From the NCBI GenBank assembly GCA_035623255.1, contig DASPTU010000039.1:4183-68182 (forward strand): 64,000 bases of DNA, given 5' to 3'. A program made the translations under genes and the position numbers. This DNA comes from JAFAGX01 sp035623255 (GTDB taxonomy: Bacteria; Acidobacteriota; Terriglobia; Terriglobales; Acidobacteriaceae). Of this stretch, positions 41,397 through 50,997 are shown piece by piece. The notes beneath the pieces were generated by a model. It was not told the DNA's origin. It saw only the letters and a list, made by a program, of their open reading frames with translations, and searched no databases. Each line of letters opens with the position of its first letter. Within the stretch, counting starts at the first letter, position 1.

Positions 41397-44381
41397 CTAG
41401 AACGAGAATAACACCTGCAAATCGATCCGGCGACTTGCCCCGGATGAGGAGAACGGCCCGCCCGCAAGCCCGTTCGATTCCGCGAACAGAGGCGAAGTGA
41501 GTTCGCCGATTGGAGTTGCCAGGTTCACGCGGTTCAGTACATTGCGTGCTGAAACGCTGAAAGTCAAACTGTACCGGCGCCCTGAGCTCACATTACCGAA
41601 CATTCCGCCGCGTCCTCCACCAGCGCCGGCGCCCGCACCCGACAACCCGCCGGGACCCAAACCACCTCCCGGGCCACCAGGGCCGCGACCGCCGCCGAAT
41701 TTCGGGCCTCCTGACGAACTTCCTCCTTTAGTCTCCCGCCCGAAACCAAACGTCTTACTCAAACGCAGATTCAGTGTGAATAAGGTCGCCCCCGTGTTTG
41801 AGTTGACCGGCACAATCGTCTGACCTGCGAGTGGCACAGCATTAAATGTGCCAAGCGGTGTGCAGTAAATGGTCAGGCTTACCGGCACCTTCCCTGCGCA
41901 AGTCGTGGTCGAAATCAGGGCTGGACGATCATTGAAAATCGAGTCTCCATTCAAATCAGTCCCGGTGGTGATGTCATACGGCACGCCGGAACTGACGATC
42001 ATAAACGGGCTCAAACGAAACGCGTACGGCATGGTGATCGTGCCCCCGAGAAATGCGCGGTGCCGCACATCGAACCCCGCCCGGCCATAATCGGCCATCG
42101 GATCATATTGGTTGGTTACAAAATTCGGAGTGCTGGATGATCCGCCGGAAAAGAAACCGGCTCCGCCTCCCGATCCCGCGCCCGATCCAAGATCACTATT
42201 CGCGTAGTTGAGGGTATAGTAGCCAAACAGCGAAAGTCTTGTGCCAGCGTTGATCCGCACATTGGCAATTATCTGGTTCTGGCGGAATACCCCTTCCGAG
42301 TCGTACTGGTAGATGTTGTCGCTTCCTCCAAATGGACGAATGCCAGTTCCAGGGCCGTTATAGGTACCAGGGAGCGGGGCATTGATATTGCGCAGGAATA
42401 GCTGGTGCTGTCCGTTTGAATTCAGATATGTGAGTGCCACCGTAGCGCTCTTCGTAACCTGGCGCTCGATGCCGACAGCCGACTGTAGCGTCATAGGAGC
42501 ACGGAGAGTCGGAGAGATCCGGTAAATCGTCGGTGAAACTTCGGCTGCCGCTCCGAGCGTCGGCGGAACAGTCACGAAAAAGTTCGGATTCGTCACAATA
42601 GATTGTTGCTGGGTAATTCCGTCAAGGCGTTCGGCTTGTTCGATCAAGTTGTAGGAAAAGCGGTCATAAAAAATGCCGAACCCTGCACGCAGAACGGTTT
42701 TCGGCGAAGGATTATTCCCGCGGGCCAAGCCCCACGCCAAAGATAACCGCGGCGCCCAATCGCCATGATCGTGAATCTGATTTTGCGTTTCAAAGCGCAA
42801 TCCATAACTGAGTGTGATGTTCGGTCTGACTCGCCAGTCATCCTGCGCGTAGAGTCCTGCGTCCACCACACCCACGTTGATCAGCGGTTCACCCTTCGTC
42901 TGCGAGAACTGACTGGGCCCACAGGGCAGAAGGGAAACTGGCGCACAAGTGCCTCCACTGAGAAGCGTGTTCTGATAGGCGAGCAGAGACGAGAAGGTGA
43001 AAACGCCATTGAAATTCGCAACCGAACTACTCGAGTCAGTTGTACCTCGCAGCCGGCCTCCGAATTTGATCAAGTGATTGTGATGCACCACCGAGGTGTA
43101 ATTCTGAAACTCGTAACGATTCTCGTGGTCGACTTGATTACCCTCCTGATTTCCACCGCCGGTGAATGCTCCCAACACCATGATTGTGGGTGAAAAATTC
43201 TGCACGATCTGGCTGGTGCTGTCCCGATTAAACTGAAATCTGGTTTCGTTGATGACATTGCTGCTTATCACCTGCGTGTCGCTGATCTGGAGGGTGTGCT
43301 CGTCTTCGGTGGAGTTGTAAGCCTGACTGGGAAGCGAAAACTGCCCGATACCCTCGTTGTTTTCGGTCTCGTGAAAAAACTGGTAGCGAACCGTAAGGGT
43401 GTTGTTCTTACTGACCTGGTAATCGACTCGCGGCCCGACGTTGATGCGCGTTCGTGGATTCGGAACCGCCTGGATAAACTGCTGGGTCCGGGAGGGATCA
43501 GTCGCCTCCGGCACTGTGGCGTTCACTATGTCTGAGTCGTTGATGTGCCGCCCTTCGACGTTAAAAAAGAATGATGCATTCTTCGAGATCGAAGACAGCG
43601 GACCGCCAACGCTGGCATGAAAAAGTTCTGAATTATAGGCGGGAACCTGGGGTGTAAACGGATTCAGCGAATTGAATGCCGAGTCATTCCCATCCAGGAA
43701 TAATTCGCCATGATATTGGTCGGAGCCGGGCTTGGTGAAAATCTCGATCCGCCCGTAGCCCAGCTTGTCATATTCCGAGGAGAACGGGTTCTGGTTGATG
43801 CGAATTTCGCGAATCGAGGACTTTGGCGGAAGCTGCCCGCCGGTAAAGCCATCGATGTAGATTTGTCCGCCGTTCGGACCTGCGGAAGGACCAGCCAGCG
43901 CCTGCAAATCCTGCTCAAGTTCGTCGGGATCGTCTGGTAAGGCGTCCAGGTCCTGGCCCTTGATGACAATCGCGCTGGCATTATTAGACGCGTCAGTGCT
44001 GACGGTTACATCCTCGTCGTGGACTTCAAGCTTTTGCTTCTCAACTTCAATCTCCAGCGCGACATTAAACTGCTGTGCCAGCCCAGGTGAAATCACCAGA
44101 TTCTGCTCGATCGATGCCGCGAATCCCTTCGCAGAGGTTGTGACCGTGTAGTTTCCCGGTGCTAGCCCCTTGATCTCGTAGGCGCCCTGCTGATCGGTGA
44201 CCGCGGTCGTGCGTTGACCATTGGAGTTCGTCGCGGTAACGCTGGCACTCGGAATCACCGCGCCGGAGGGATCGGTAACCCGGCCCCGCAGGGTGCCGGA
44301 ATTCTGCGCGAATCCATATCCGGAAACCAGCAGGAATACTACAGCGGCGAACTTAAGGCTTGCCTTCATACTGCTCATCAT
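41397..44381 (-). CDS. Oar-like TonB-dependent receptor
   Basis: An outer-membrane receptor of ~994 residues. A signal peptide (KFAAVVFLLVSGYGFAQ) precedes a carboxypeptidase-regulatory-like domain (GTLRGRVTDPSGAVIPSASV, GAYEIKGLAPGNYTV). A plug domain follows (IVIKGQDLDALPDDPDELEQ, QIYIDGFTGGQLPPKSSIREI) and then a beta-barrel ending in the outer-membrane C-terminal Phe (LQVLFSF). The TonB box is not clear. A ~40-residue Gly-rich stretch (GGPKFGGGRGPGGPGGGLG...) sits between late strands. The start was set at ATG 44381; the further upstream codons look unlike a signal peptide. It probably takes up a large ligand or polymer. Confidence 0.85.
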   Translation of the reverse strand: MMSSMKASLKFAAVVFLLVSGYGFAQNSGTLRGRVTDPSGAVIPSASVTATNSNGQRTTAVTDQQGAYEIKGLAPGNYTVTTSAKGFAASIEQNLVISPGLAQQFNVALEIEVEKQKLEVHDEDVTVSTDASNNASAIVIKGQDLDALPDDPDELEQDLQALAGPSAGPNGGQIYIDGFTGGQLPPKSSIREIRINQNPFSSEYDKLGYGRIEIFTKPGSDQYHGELFLDGNDSAFNSLNPFTPQVPAYNSELFHASVGGPLSSISKNASFFFNVEGRHINDSDIVNATVPEATDPSRTQQFIQAVPNPRTRINVGPRVDYQVSKNNTLTVRYQFFHETENNEGIGQFSLPSQAYNSTEDEHTLQISDTQVISSNVINETRFQFNRDSTSQIVQNFSPTIMVLGAFTGGGNQEGNQVDHENRYEFQNYTSVVHHNHLIKFGGRLRGTTDSSSSVANFNGVFTFSSLLAYQNTLLSGGTCAPVSLLPCGPSQFSQTKGEPLINVGVVDAGLYAQDDWRVRPNITLSYGLRFETQNQIHDHGDWAPRLSLAWGLARGNNPSPKTVLRAGFGIFYDRFSYNLIEQAERLDGITQQQSIVTNPNFFVTVPPTLGAAAEVSPTIYRISPTLRAPMTLQSAVGIERQVTKSATVALTYLNSNGQHQLFLRNINAPLPGTYNGPGTGIRPFGGSDNIYQYDSEGVFRQNQIIANVRINAGTRLSLFGYYTLNYANSDLGSGAGSGGGAGFFSGGSSSTPNFVTNQYDPMADYGRAGFDVRHRAFLGGTITMPYAFRLSPFMIVSSGVPYDITTGTDLNGDSIFNDRPALISTTTCAGKVPVSLTIYCTPLGTFNAVPLAGQTIVPVNSNTGATLFTLNLRLSKTFGFGRETKGGSSSGGPKFGGGRGPGGPGGGLGPGGLSGAGAGAGGGRGGMFGNVSSGRRYSLTFSVSARNVLNRVNLATPIGELTSPLFAESNGLAGGPFSSSGASRRIDLQVLFSF

Positions 44382-44477
44382 CTGTGATCCCGAGTGACCG
44401 TCAGTCTGCGAAGGATCGGTGAATCTCGGCTTCGAAGTGCAACTCGCTTCGCTCAAATGCAATTGAGTCAGCGAATA

Positions 44478-45674
44478 TTACTGATTAGCCGCTGCTGCCT
44501 CCCCGCCGCCCAGGTTCCATGGCGACAGCAGCATGGCCGCACGACTGCTATCGGGGGAAGCGGTCAAGATATCGTCGACACCCGTCAGCAAAGTGACTGC
44601 TGTCGGCTCGCTGGTGGCACTCCCCTCGGTCGCGACCACCATCACTGCCATGCCCTTTTGGAGATCGACCAGCGTCACCGCCGGCATGCGACTGAGGATC
44701 TGCTGGAAATCTGGTGCTCCGCCTCGCCGAGGCCCACCTCCGGCGTTTTCCCCAGATGCGGCCTCGTGCGGCGCAGCCGGGGCTGCGCTCCCCTTCGCCT
44801 CATCACCCTGCCCTCGCTTCAATCGGGCTGCTATGCGTTGGGCCGCCATTGGCGGCAAATTGCGAAGCTGCGAATCGGCATTGATTTTCAGCGTTACAGG
44901 CTTCTTGCTTAACAAATCCCGTACGGTCACGGAGTTGCTGGCGGCGTCCGTAGAAATCACAGTTCCTGCAACGTTAAGAAACGTGCCGGAGACGATTTCG
45001 TCGGCGGTGAGTTCGCCGCCACCGGCGCTGCGCGTTCCGCGTGCGCGAAGTTGATCCCCGGCCTTGATCTGGTCCACGGTTCCTGCCTTGGCGTCATCGA
45101 ACTTGACGGAATCAGAGGCATATCGCCGGATGATGGTGTTCTTGGAAATACGGATTATCGTGATGGTATTTCCGCCCATTGCGGAATTGGAAATCGTGAC
45201 CGTCCCAGCTGCCGTATTGACCGCAGTAACCAGGCCGGCAACGCCACGCTTCTGCCAGTCTTCGCGCTCTTGTTGCTGTTTGGCGGCGACGTCGTCGGCT
45301 TTGATGACAACAAGGGAAAAAGCCAGCAGCGATTTGCCGTCGTCAGCCATTTTCCCGCGCACCAGCACGCGGTCGCCCGACTGTAGATCTTGCGGAGTAA
45401 TCGTTGTCGCTTCCTTGAGGTCTTTCGCACCCGGCGCGGTGCGCAGAATGCGTGTGGAGTCCTGGGCAAGGATCGTCATCGGGCTGCCTGAGTCGGTTGT
45501 GATCGTGACCTTGTTTCCAGATATTGAATCGATTGTCCCCAGCGCCTTCACAGGCGCGGCGCCAGACCCCTGGGAAGTGTCTTGCGCGAAGCCGACTGAG
45601 GCCAGAGCGGCGGCCAGTATCACAATGGCGCCCAGATGCGTATACCTATCCGCCTTTATTCTCAGCACATTCAT
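44478..45674 (-). CDS. exported DUF5666-type beta-domain protein
   Basis: A 398-residue protein with a signal peptide (HLGAIVILAAALASVGFAQ). It consists of repeated short OB-like/DUF5666 units: ALGTIDSISGNKVTITT, VTAVNTAAGTVTISNS, NVAGTVISTDAASNSVTV, each with DRVLVRG- or GDQLRARGT-like ends. Then comes an Ala/Gly-rich stretch (AGGGPRRGGAPDFQQIL). The function is unknown. It ends 97 bp upstream of the Oar receptor start on the same strand and may form an operon with it and the Ig lipoprotein. Confidence 0.72.
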   Translation of the reverse strand: MNVLRIKADRYTHLGAIVILAAALASVGFAQDTSQGSGAAPVKALGTIDSISGNKVTITTDSGSPMTILAQDSTRILRTAPGAKDLKEATTITPQDLQSGDRVLVRGKMADDGKSLLAFSLVVIKADDVAAKQQQEREDWQKRGVAGLVTAVNTAAGTVTISNSAMGGNTITIIRISKNTIIRRYASDSVKFDDAKAGTVDQIKAGDQLRARGTRSAGGGELTADEIVSGTFLNVAGTVISTDAASNSVTVRDLLSKKPVTLKINADSQLRNLPPMAAQRIAARLKRGQGDEAKGSAAPAAPHEAASGENAGGGPRRGGAPDFQQILSRMPAVTLVDLQKGMAVMVVATEGSATSEPTAVTLLTGVDDILTASPDSSRAAMLLSPWNLGGGEAAAANQ

Positions 45675-45773
45675 TGTGGATATACGAGAAGTTAGACTCC
45701 AGAATACCTATCTGAGGATACACGCGGAGGCAGTAAAGAATCGTCAAACGACTGTAAAGTTCTGTCGCCAGGC

Positions 45774-46682
45774 TCAGGTACGGTTGGGCACCAATTCCGC
45801 CAAACGTCTGCGCAGGTCGGCTTTGCTGACCACCGGTGTTCCGCCGATCTGACTCGCCAGCCAGCTACCCATCCGATTGGCAGTGTCGTTCATCTTTTCA
45901 AACGATGCGCCTCGAAGATACTCATGAACGAGGGCCGCAGTGAATGCATCTCCGGCACCAATCGTATCTTTTAGGCGGACTGAGAACCCCGGGTGCTTGG
46001 TTGTACGATTTTGAGTCATCAGCAAACTTCCACGACGTCCTCGGGTGACACAAACAATTTTCGGGCCGAACGGAAACAAACATCGCGCCCCGGCTTCGCC
46101 AATGCAGGGTTTCAGTCCTAACAACTTCAGGACGACTGGGAGTTCGTCATGATTCATCTTTACGATCGTGGCCAGGCCGAGCGAATGTCGCACAGTTTCT
46201 GCGTCGTAGAAATTCTGCCGTAAATTGACATCGAAAACCCGGATAGCCGGCGTTGTCCGCAGAAATTGTGTGATCGTGGCCCGGCTGCAGGATGACCGCT
46301 GAGCCAGAGTACCGAAGCACACCGCATCGGCCTCATTCGCCAACTTCTTCCAGCCCGCAGTCCAGTGCAGAAAGTCCCAGGCAACGTTTTTGTGAATTGT
46401 GAAACGCGGCTGGCCACCGCGATCCAGGTGCACTCGCACCGTTCCGGTGGGATGCTCGGAGTCCGGCTGCACGTGCGAGGTCTCCAGTCCAAACTGTTGA
46501 AGTTGACGGACGGCCTCCCGCCCGAGGTCATCATTTCCTACGCGGCTGGCGACAACCCCCAGGTTTCCGAGACGGCTACTGATGTACGCAAAATTTGTTG
46601 GAGCTCCCCCGAGGTGCTTCCCCTGGGGCAGCATATCCCAAAGCAATTCTCCCAACCCTACGATTGTGAACGCCCTTGCCAC
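45774..46682 (-). CDS. PfkB-family carbohydrate kinase
   Basis: A 302-residue ribokinase-fold sugar kinase. The N-terminal GELLWDMLPQGKHLGGAPTNFA (substrate and fold signature) and the C-terminal DTIGAGDAFTAALVHEYL (anion hole and catalytic Asp) are present. An insertion-rich middle has VFDVNLRQNFYD. The similarity suggests fructokinase or a related sugar; the substrate is not certain. It is read divergently from the TPR gene. Confidence 0.88.
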   Translation of the reverse strand: MARAFTIVGLGELLWDMLPQGKHLGGAPTNFAYISSRLGNLGVVASRVGNDDLGREAVRQLQQFGLETSHVQPDSEHPTGTVRVHLDRGGQPRFTIHKNVAWDFLHWTAGWKKLANEADAVCFGTLAQRSSCSRATITQFLRTTPAIRVFDVNLRQNFYDAETVRHSLGLATIVKMNHDELPVVLKLLGLKPCIGEAGARCLFPFGPKIVCVTRGRRGSLLMTQNRTTKHPGFSVRLKDTIGAGDAFTAALVHEYLRGASFEKMNDTANRMGSWLASQIGGTPVVSKADLRRRLAELVPNRT

Positions 46683-46753
46683 AGTGCTCCCGCCACACTC
46701 TTTGGTGGCCTAACTTGCATACTTCCGTATCTAGCCATTTCCGGCACAACCGC

Positions 46754-46759
46754 TATAAT
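46754..46759 (+). promoter_or_regulatory. -10 box upstream of the TPR-protein gene
   Basis: TATAAT, ten bases before the TTG at 46769. No matching -35 is seen. If used, transcription starts within a few bases of the TTG. Confidence 0.35.
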
Positions 46760-46768
46760 TTATTCACG

Positions 46769-48364
46769 TTGAAACTGCGTTGGGTCACCGTAATACTCCC
46801 GATCATTCTTGCCGCTGCGGTTCGCGGACAAAGCGCCATCCCGGCAGGTCAGACGGTTTTAGTTGTTCCTTTCGAAAACCGATCCAGAGCCCCCGGCCTC
46901 GAATGGGTGGGCGATTCTTTCCCCGAGTTGCTCAAACAGAGACTGGATTCTCCAACCCTTTATCTTCTTCCCCGGGAAGATCGAATTCGCGCCTACGATC
47001 GCCTGGGAATTCCTGGCGAACTTCGTCCTTCGCGTCCCACAATTTATCGCATAGCGGAGCAACTGGACGTGGATTACGTCGTCCTTGGCGACTACCAGTT
47101 CGACGGACGGACCTTCACCACCACCGCACAATTGCTCGATATGCGGCACGAGCAGCTCCTGCCGGAGATGCAGCGATCCGGACCCCTTCCACAGCTGATC
47201 GAGCTGCAAACGAACCTCGCGTGGGACATTCTGCACAGCCTCTTTCCGACCGAGGCCACATCTCGAGAAACCTTTCTCGCCCAGGCACCACCAGTCGGCC
47301 TGGATGCCTTTGAGTACTACATTAAGGGAGTCATTGCGTCCACAGGCGAGGAGCGGATACGGCATCTGCGCGAGGCAGTTCGCCTTGGCCCGTCGTATGG
47401 CCCTGCGCTTCTCTGCTTGGGCGAAACCTACTATCAGCAGCGGCAGTATGACCAGGCAGAAGCATGGCTTTCGAAGCTTCCTCAAACCGACCCCGCGGCA
47501 CTGGAAGCAGAATTCTATCTTGGACTCGCGGCCTTCGATCGCTCAGAGTTCACTCGCTCCGAATCGGCTTTCAACTTTGTGGCTGAGCGGCTACCGCTAA
47601 GCGAGATGTACAACAACATTGCTGTCGCCATCGAGCACCGAGATGGAACCGCTGCGGCAGAATTTCTACAGAAGGCAATCGCTGAAGATCCCGGTGACCC
47701 CGACTACCACTTCAATCTCGCTATTGAGCTCTATGGTGCGGGAGACTTGACTGGAGCTTCCCGCCAACTGCGTGAAGTCGTCTCGCTAAACCCGCACGAT
47801 GCAGAAGCCAAGTCATTCCTGGAAAACATTGCGGGCGGGTCCGCTCGCGGCGTCGTGCGGGCCAGCATCAAGGTTCCACAACCTCGAATGCGCACCACCT
47901 ATGACGAAGGCTCCTTTCGGCAACTTGCTTTGAAGATCAGTGCCGTGGCCGAACAGCGTCTGGCCAAGACCGATCCTCGCACGCATGCCCAATTTCATGC
48001 CGACCGTGGGCACCAACTGCTGAAACAGGGATTCGTGTCGGAAGCCGAGCGAGAGTTTGGCGAGGCGATTGCGCTGAGCCCAACCAACTCCGACGCCCAT
48101 GCCGGACTGGCCACGATCTTAGAACGTGCGAATCATGTCGATCAGGCACGCTCCGAAGCACAGGAAGCACTTCGAATGCAGCCGTCCGCCGAAGCGCTTT
48201 TGGTGCTGGCGCGCCTGAATTTGCGAGAGAATAGAACTGGAGCTGCCGCTGAGGAGGTTGATCGTGCCCTGCGCCTGGAGCCTTCAAATCCAGTTGCGCA
48301 GGCCCTCAGGCGATCCGTCGCAGCCAAGCTTGCGCAGGAAGCGCAGCCGCTGCCACAGCAATGA
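46769..48364 (+). CDS. TPR-repeat protein with a CsgG/FlgO-like N-terminus
   Basis: About 531 residues if started at TTG 46769, where a signal-like segment LKLRWVTVILPIILAAAVRGQ begins; the ATG further upstream gives an odd N-terminus. The first ~130 residues (VLVVPFENRSRAPGLEWVGDSF, IYRIAEQLDVDYVVLGDYQF) match the nucleotide/curli-type FlgO/CsgG-like fold of many TPR proteins. Then come TPR repeats (GPALLCLGETYYQQRQYDQ, FNLAIELYGAGDLTGASRQL, ADRGHQLLKQGFVSEAEREF, AHAGLATILERANHVDQA). It is a probable scaffold, exported or membrane-anchored. It overlaps the NfeD gene by 4 bp. Confidence 0.75.
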   Translation: MKLRWVTVILPIILAAAVRGQSAIPAGQTVLVVPFENRSRAPGLEWVGDSFPELLKQRLDSPTLYLLPREDRIRAYDRLGIPGELRPSRPTIYRIAEQLDVDYVVLGDYQFDGRTFTTTAQLLDMRHEQLLPEMQRSGPLPQLIELQTNLAWDILHSLFPTEATSRETFLAQAPPVGLDAFEYYIKGVIASTGEERIRHLREAVRLGPSYGPALLCLGETYYQQRQYDQAEAWLSKLPQTDPAALEAEFYLGLAAFDRSEFTRSESAFNFVAERLPLSEMYNNIAVAIEHRDGTAAAEFLQKAIAEDPGDPDYHFNLAIELYGAGDLTGASRQLREVVSLNPHDAEAKSFLENIAGGSARGVVRASIKVPQPRMRTTYDEGSFRQLALKISAVAEQRLAKTDPRTHAQFHADRGHQLLKQGFVSEAEREFGEAIALSPTNSDAHAGLATILERANHVDQARSEAQEALRMQPSAEALLVLARLNLRENRTGAAAEEVDRALRLEPSNPVAQALRRSVAAKLAQEAQPLPQQ

Positions 48365-49668
48365 CCCGCATATACATTGTTCTGACTGGATTCCTGCTTC
48401 TGGTGTCGGCCTATTCCTCGGCCCAGGTGCTAAAAATCGTTGTCAACGACACCATCCAGCCGATCACGGAAGAGTACATTGGCCGCGCCATCGCTGAAGC
48501 CGATCACGAGAAAGATCAGGCAGTTCTGGTTGAAATGAACACGCCGGGTGGCCTGGTCGAATCTACCCGGGAGATTATCGAAAAACTCGTCGCTTCGCCT
48601 GTGCCTGTAATTATCTATGTAGCACCTAGTGGCAGCAGGGCCGCGTCTGCCGGTTTCTTCATCCTCGAAAGCGCCGATGTTGCAGCAATGGCACCGGGTA
48701 CCAACACCGGGGCAGCCCATCCGGTCACCCTTGGTGGCGAAAAAATGGACGATGTCATGAAAGCCAAGATGGAGAACGACGCAGCTGCGCTGATGCGTTC
48801 TGTCGCCGCCAAGCGAGGCCGTAACGTCGAGGTGGCCGAGAGCGCGGTCCGGCAATCCAAGTCGTTTACCGAGCAGGAGGCACTCTCACAAAAGCTGATC
48901 GATTACGTCGCGTCCAGCCAGGAAGATCTTTTCAAACAAATGCAGGGCAAGCCGCTGAAGCGCTTTAACGGTCAGACGGTCATGCTGAATCTGGTCGGCG
49001 AACCCGTCCACAACTACGACATGACGCTGAAGGAACGTATCCTTGCGTACCTGATGGATCCGAACGTTGCCTTCATCCTGCTGGCGATCGGGGCGCTGGC
49101 TCTCTACGCTGAGTTTAATCATCCGGGCGCCGTAGTCCCCGGCGTCGTTGGTGTGATCTTCATTCTGCTGGCAGTTTTTGCCTTGAACCTTATGCCCACA
49201 AGGTTTGCCGCCGTAGTTCTGATTGCAGCTTCGTTCGTTCTTTTCGCGCTGGAGGCCAAATACGGAACCCACGGCATTCTGACCATCGGCGGCATCGTAA
49301 CCCTCACCCTGGGCGGTTTGCTGCTGGTGGACGCTCCGATCCCCCAAATGCGCGTACACCTGCTTACTGCCCTGGCGGTCAGCATCCCGCTCGGACTGAT
49401 TACGGCTTTCCTGATGAGCATCGCCGTCCGCGCGCGCCGGAACAAGGTCGTCACTGGAGTACAAGGACTCGTGGGCGAAATCGGCATGGCCCAGACTCCA
49501 CTGTCGCCTCAGGGCAAAGTCTTCGTGCACGGCGAGCTGTGGGACGCTATCGCCTCAGCAAATGTGCCCTCCGGCGAAACTGTAATTGTCCGGCGGGTTG
49601 ATGGTTTGCAATTGCGGGTCGACCCTACGCCCGCTCGCGACTCAAACCTCGCGCACACGTCAGCTTGA
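48361..49668 (+). CDS. NfeD-type membrane serine protease
   Basis: A 435-residue ClpP-fold protease joined to an NfeD tail. The signal/anchor is IYIVLTGFLLLVSAYSSAQ. The protease core has the catalytic Ser in SGSRAASAGFFI (nt ~48628-48663) with a Lys near VAAKRGRNVEVAESAVRQSKSF. Four or so membrane segments follow (FILLAIGALALYAEFN onward) and the C-terminus ends with an NfeD/OB-like beta domain (GLVGEIGMAQTPLSPQGKVFVHGELWDA). Relatives degrade stomatin partners and membrane proteins, but no stomatin gene is adjacent. Confidence 0.9.
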   Translation: MTRIYIVLTGFLLLVSAYSSAQVLKIVVNDTIQPITEEYIGRAIAEADHEKDQAVLVEMNTPGGLVESTREIIEKLVASPVPVIIYVAPSGSRAASAGFFILESADVAAMAPGTNTGAAHPVTLGGEKMDDVMKAKMENDAAALMRSVAAKRGRNVEVAESAVRQSKSFTEQEALSQKLIDYVASSQEDLFKQMQGKPLKRFNGQTVMLNLVGEPVHNYDMTLKERILAYLMDPNVAFILLAIGALALYAEFNHPGAVVPGVVGVIFILLAVFALNLMPTRFAAVVLIAASFVLFALEAKYGTHGILTIGGIVTLTLGGLLLVDAPIPQMRVHLLTALAVSIPLGLITAFLMSIAVRARRNKVVTGVQGLVGEIGMAQTPLSPQGKVFVHGELWDAIASANVPSGETVIVRRVDGLQLRVDPTPARDSNLAHTSA

Positions 49669-49680
49669 GTTTCAGAGTGG

Positions 49681-50507
49681 CTATTCTGGAAGGAAGGTCT
49701 TCATACAGAAGACGCTGCCGCCGGATTTCTCAAATTCCGTGGTTTCAACCACGACAGGCATCAGTCCCTCCGCATCCAAAATACGAGAGAGATTGCCACT
49801 CAGGCGCGGGGTAATGAAGCGCCCGTTCGCCACAACCCCATTTCCCATGAACTGCACCGCCTCCTCACGGCTGAGCCAGTGAATACGTTCAAAGTTGTTG
49901 CGAATTTCAGCAACGGATTCGGACGAAAGTGCCTCGGGGCAGATTAAGACAGCCGCTCCATTGGCGGACAAAAACACGTGTCCAAGTGATAGCAATACTG
50001 GTCAACCAACTCCAGCGGCGTGACCGAAAATCCGATCTTCTGCACTGCTGCCGCGAATCGGTCTACTCCGCCACGCGACGAGCGAAATCCGTATCCCGCC
50101 CATATTCGAGAATGGTCGGGATGCCACAGCAGATCGCCATGGCCTTCCAGATACTCGCCTTCCAACGCAACTTCGAGAATGTGGTATCCGCTTCGACGAA
50201 ACCAATCGACGCAATATGGCACTTCTTTCTGCCGTGAGGGATGACGCATCCGGCTTGGAACAATAAACTTCCCCAAGTCCGGGTGCTTCCCCACGAAAAC
50301 CTGGTTGGCGGTAAACACCATGTCGTCAAGCCCTTCGACAGGATCAATCAAGTGTATGTTTAGACCTGCGTCAATCAGTGCGCGCCGTAAATTTTCCCAC
50401 TGGTGATGAGCCAGGACATGGTCGATGGGCAGCCCCATGTGGGGATTTTTCGGCTCGCGCACATCGAAGAAAGTCGGGGGACACATGAGGACGGAGTTGC
50501 GCATCAT
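49681..50507 (-). pseudogene. DDAH-like arginine-modifying enzyme split by a frameshift
   Basis: Two adjacent minus-strand frames (50507-49944 and 49995-49681) together read as one N-dimethylarginine dimethylaminohydrolase/amidinotransferase-fold protein. The first has MRNSVLMCPPTFFDV, the substrate residues around GLDDMVFTANQVFVGKHP and the catalytic His in YCYHLDTCFCP. The second continues with ANGAAVLICPEALSSE and carries the catalytic Cys in GGSVFCMKTF. A one-base insertion (or loss of two) at about 49965-49972 would join them. Each half lacks one catalytic residue, so the gene is probably inactive unless the shift is a sequencing error. Confidence 0.8.
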
Positions 50508-50700
50508 CAGTGATGATATCGCGCCTCACCGTGCGGCCTCACCTTGTGCTTATACTGACGAGCTTTCGGCACGATCTCTATCGGTTCGGCAGCCGGCCCT
50601 TGTGGAAAGCTCATCAGCCGCTATGCGACATTGTCAGCGAAGACCTTGCCTGCCGGTAGATTGATCTCCATTTGGTCAGCGACATGCACAGCAGGCAGCC

Positions 50701-50997
50701 ATGCTACATAAGTGTGCGAACCCGACTTGCGCCAATCCTTTTCGCAAGCTCAGCGAAGGAAAACTGTTCCTGGTTGAAACCGAAACCTACTCTCCTTCCA
50801 AATCGACTCTGCGACGATGGGACGAGGGCGTGCAACATCGCATTGAGCATTTCTGGCTTTGCACGCAGTGTGCTTCGGTTTTGACATTGGCGTTTGAGAA
50901 GGGCAAGGGTCTTAAGACAGTTCCCCTGGCCGAGCCGATCAGAAAGAAGCCGGCAGCTTCGGTGCCCATGGCGGCAGCACTCGCGGAAGGTGCGTGA
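50701..50997 (+). CDS. small zinc-ribbon-like protein
   Basis: A 98-residue protein. It has CX4C at the N-terminus (HKCANPTCANPF) and CX2C later (FWLCTQCASVL), together giving a likely zinc site. The middle is charged. It is clearly a relative of the protein at 54674 (both begin with a CxNPxC pair and share the FWLC..CA pattern and a GLK end). The role is unknown. It overlaps the next gene by 4 bp. Confidence 0.65.
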   Translation: MLHKCANPTCANPFRKLSEGKLFLVETETYSPSKSTLRRWDEGVQHRIEHFWLCTQCASVLTLAFEKGKGLKTVPLAEPIRKKPAASVPMAAALAEGA

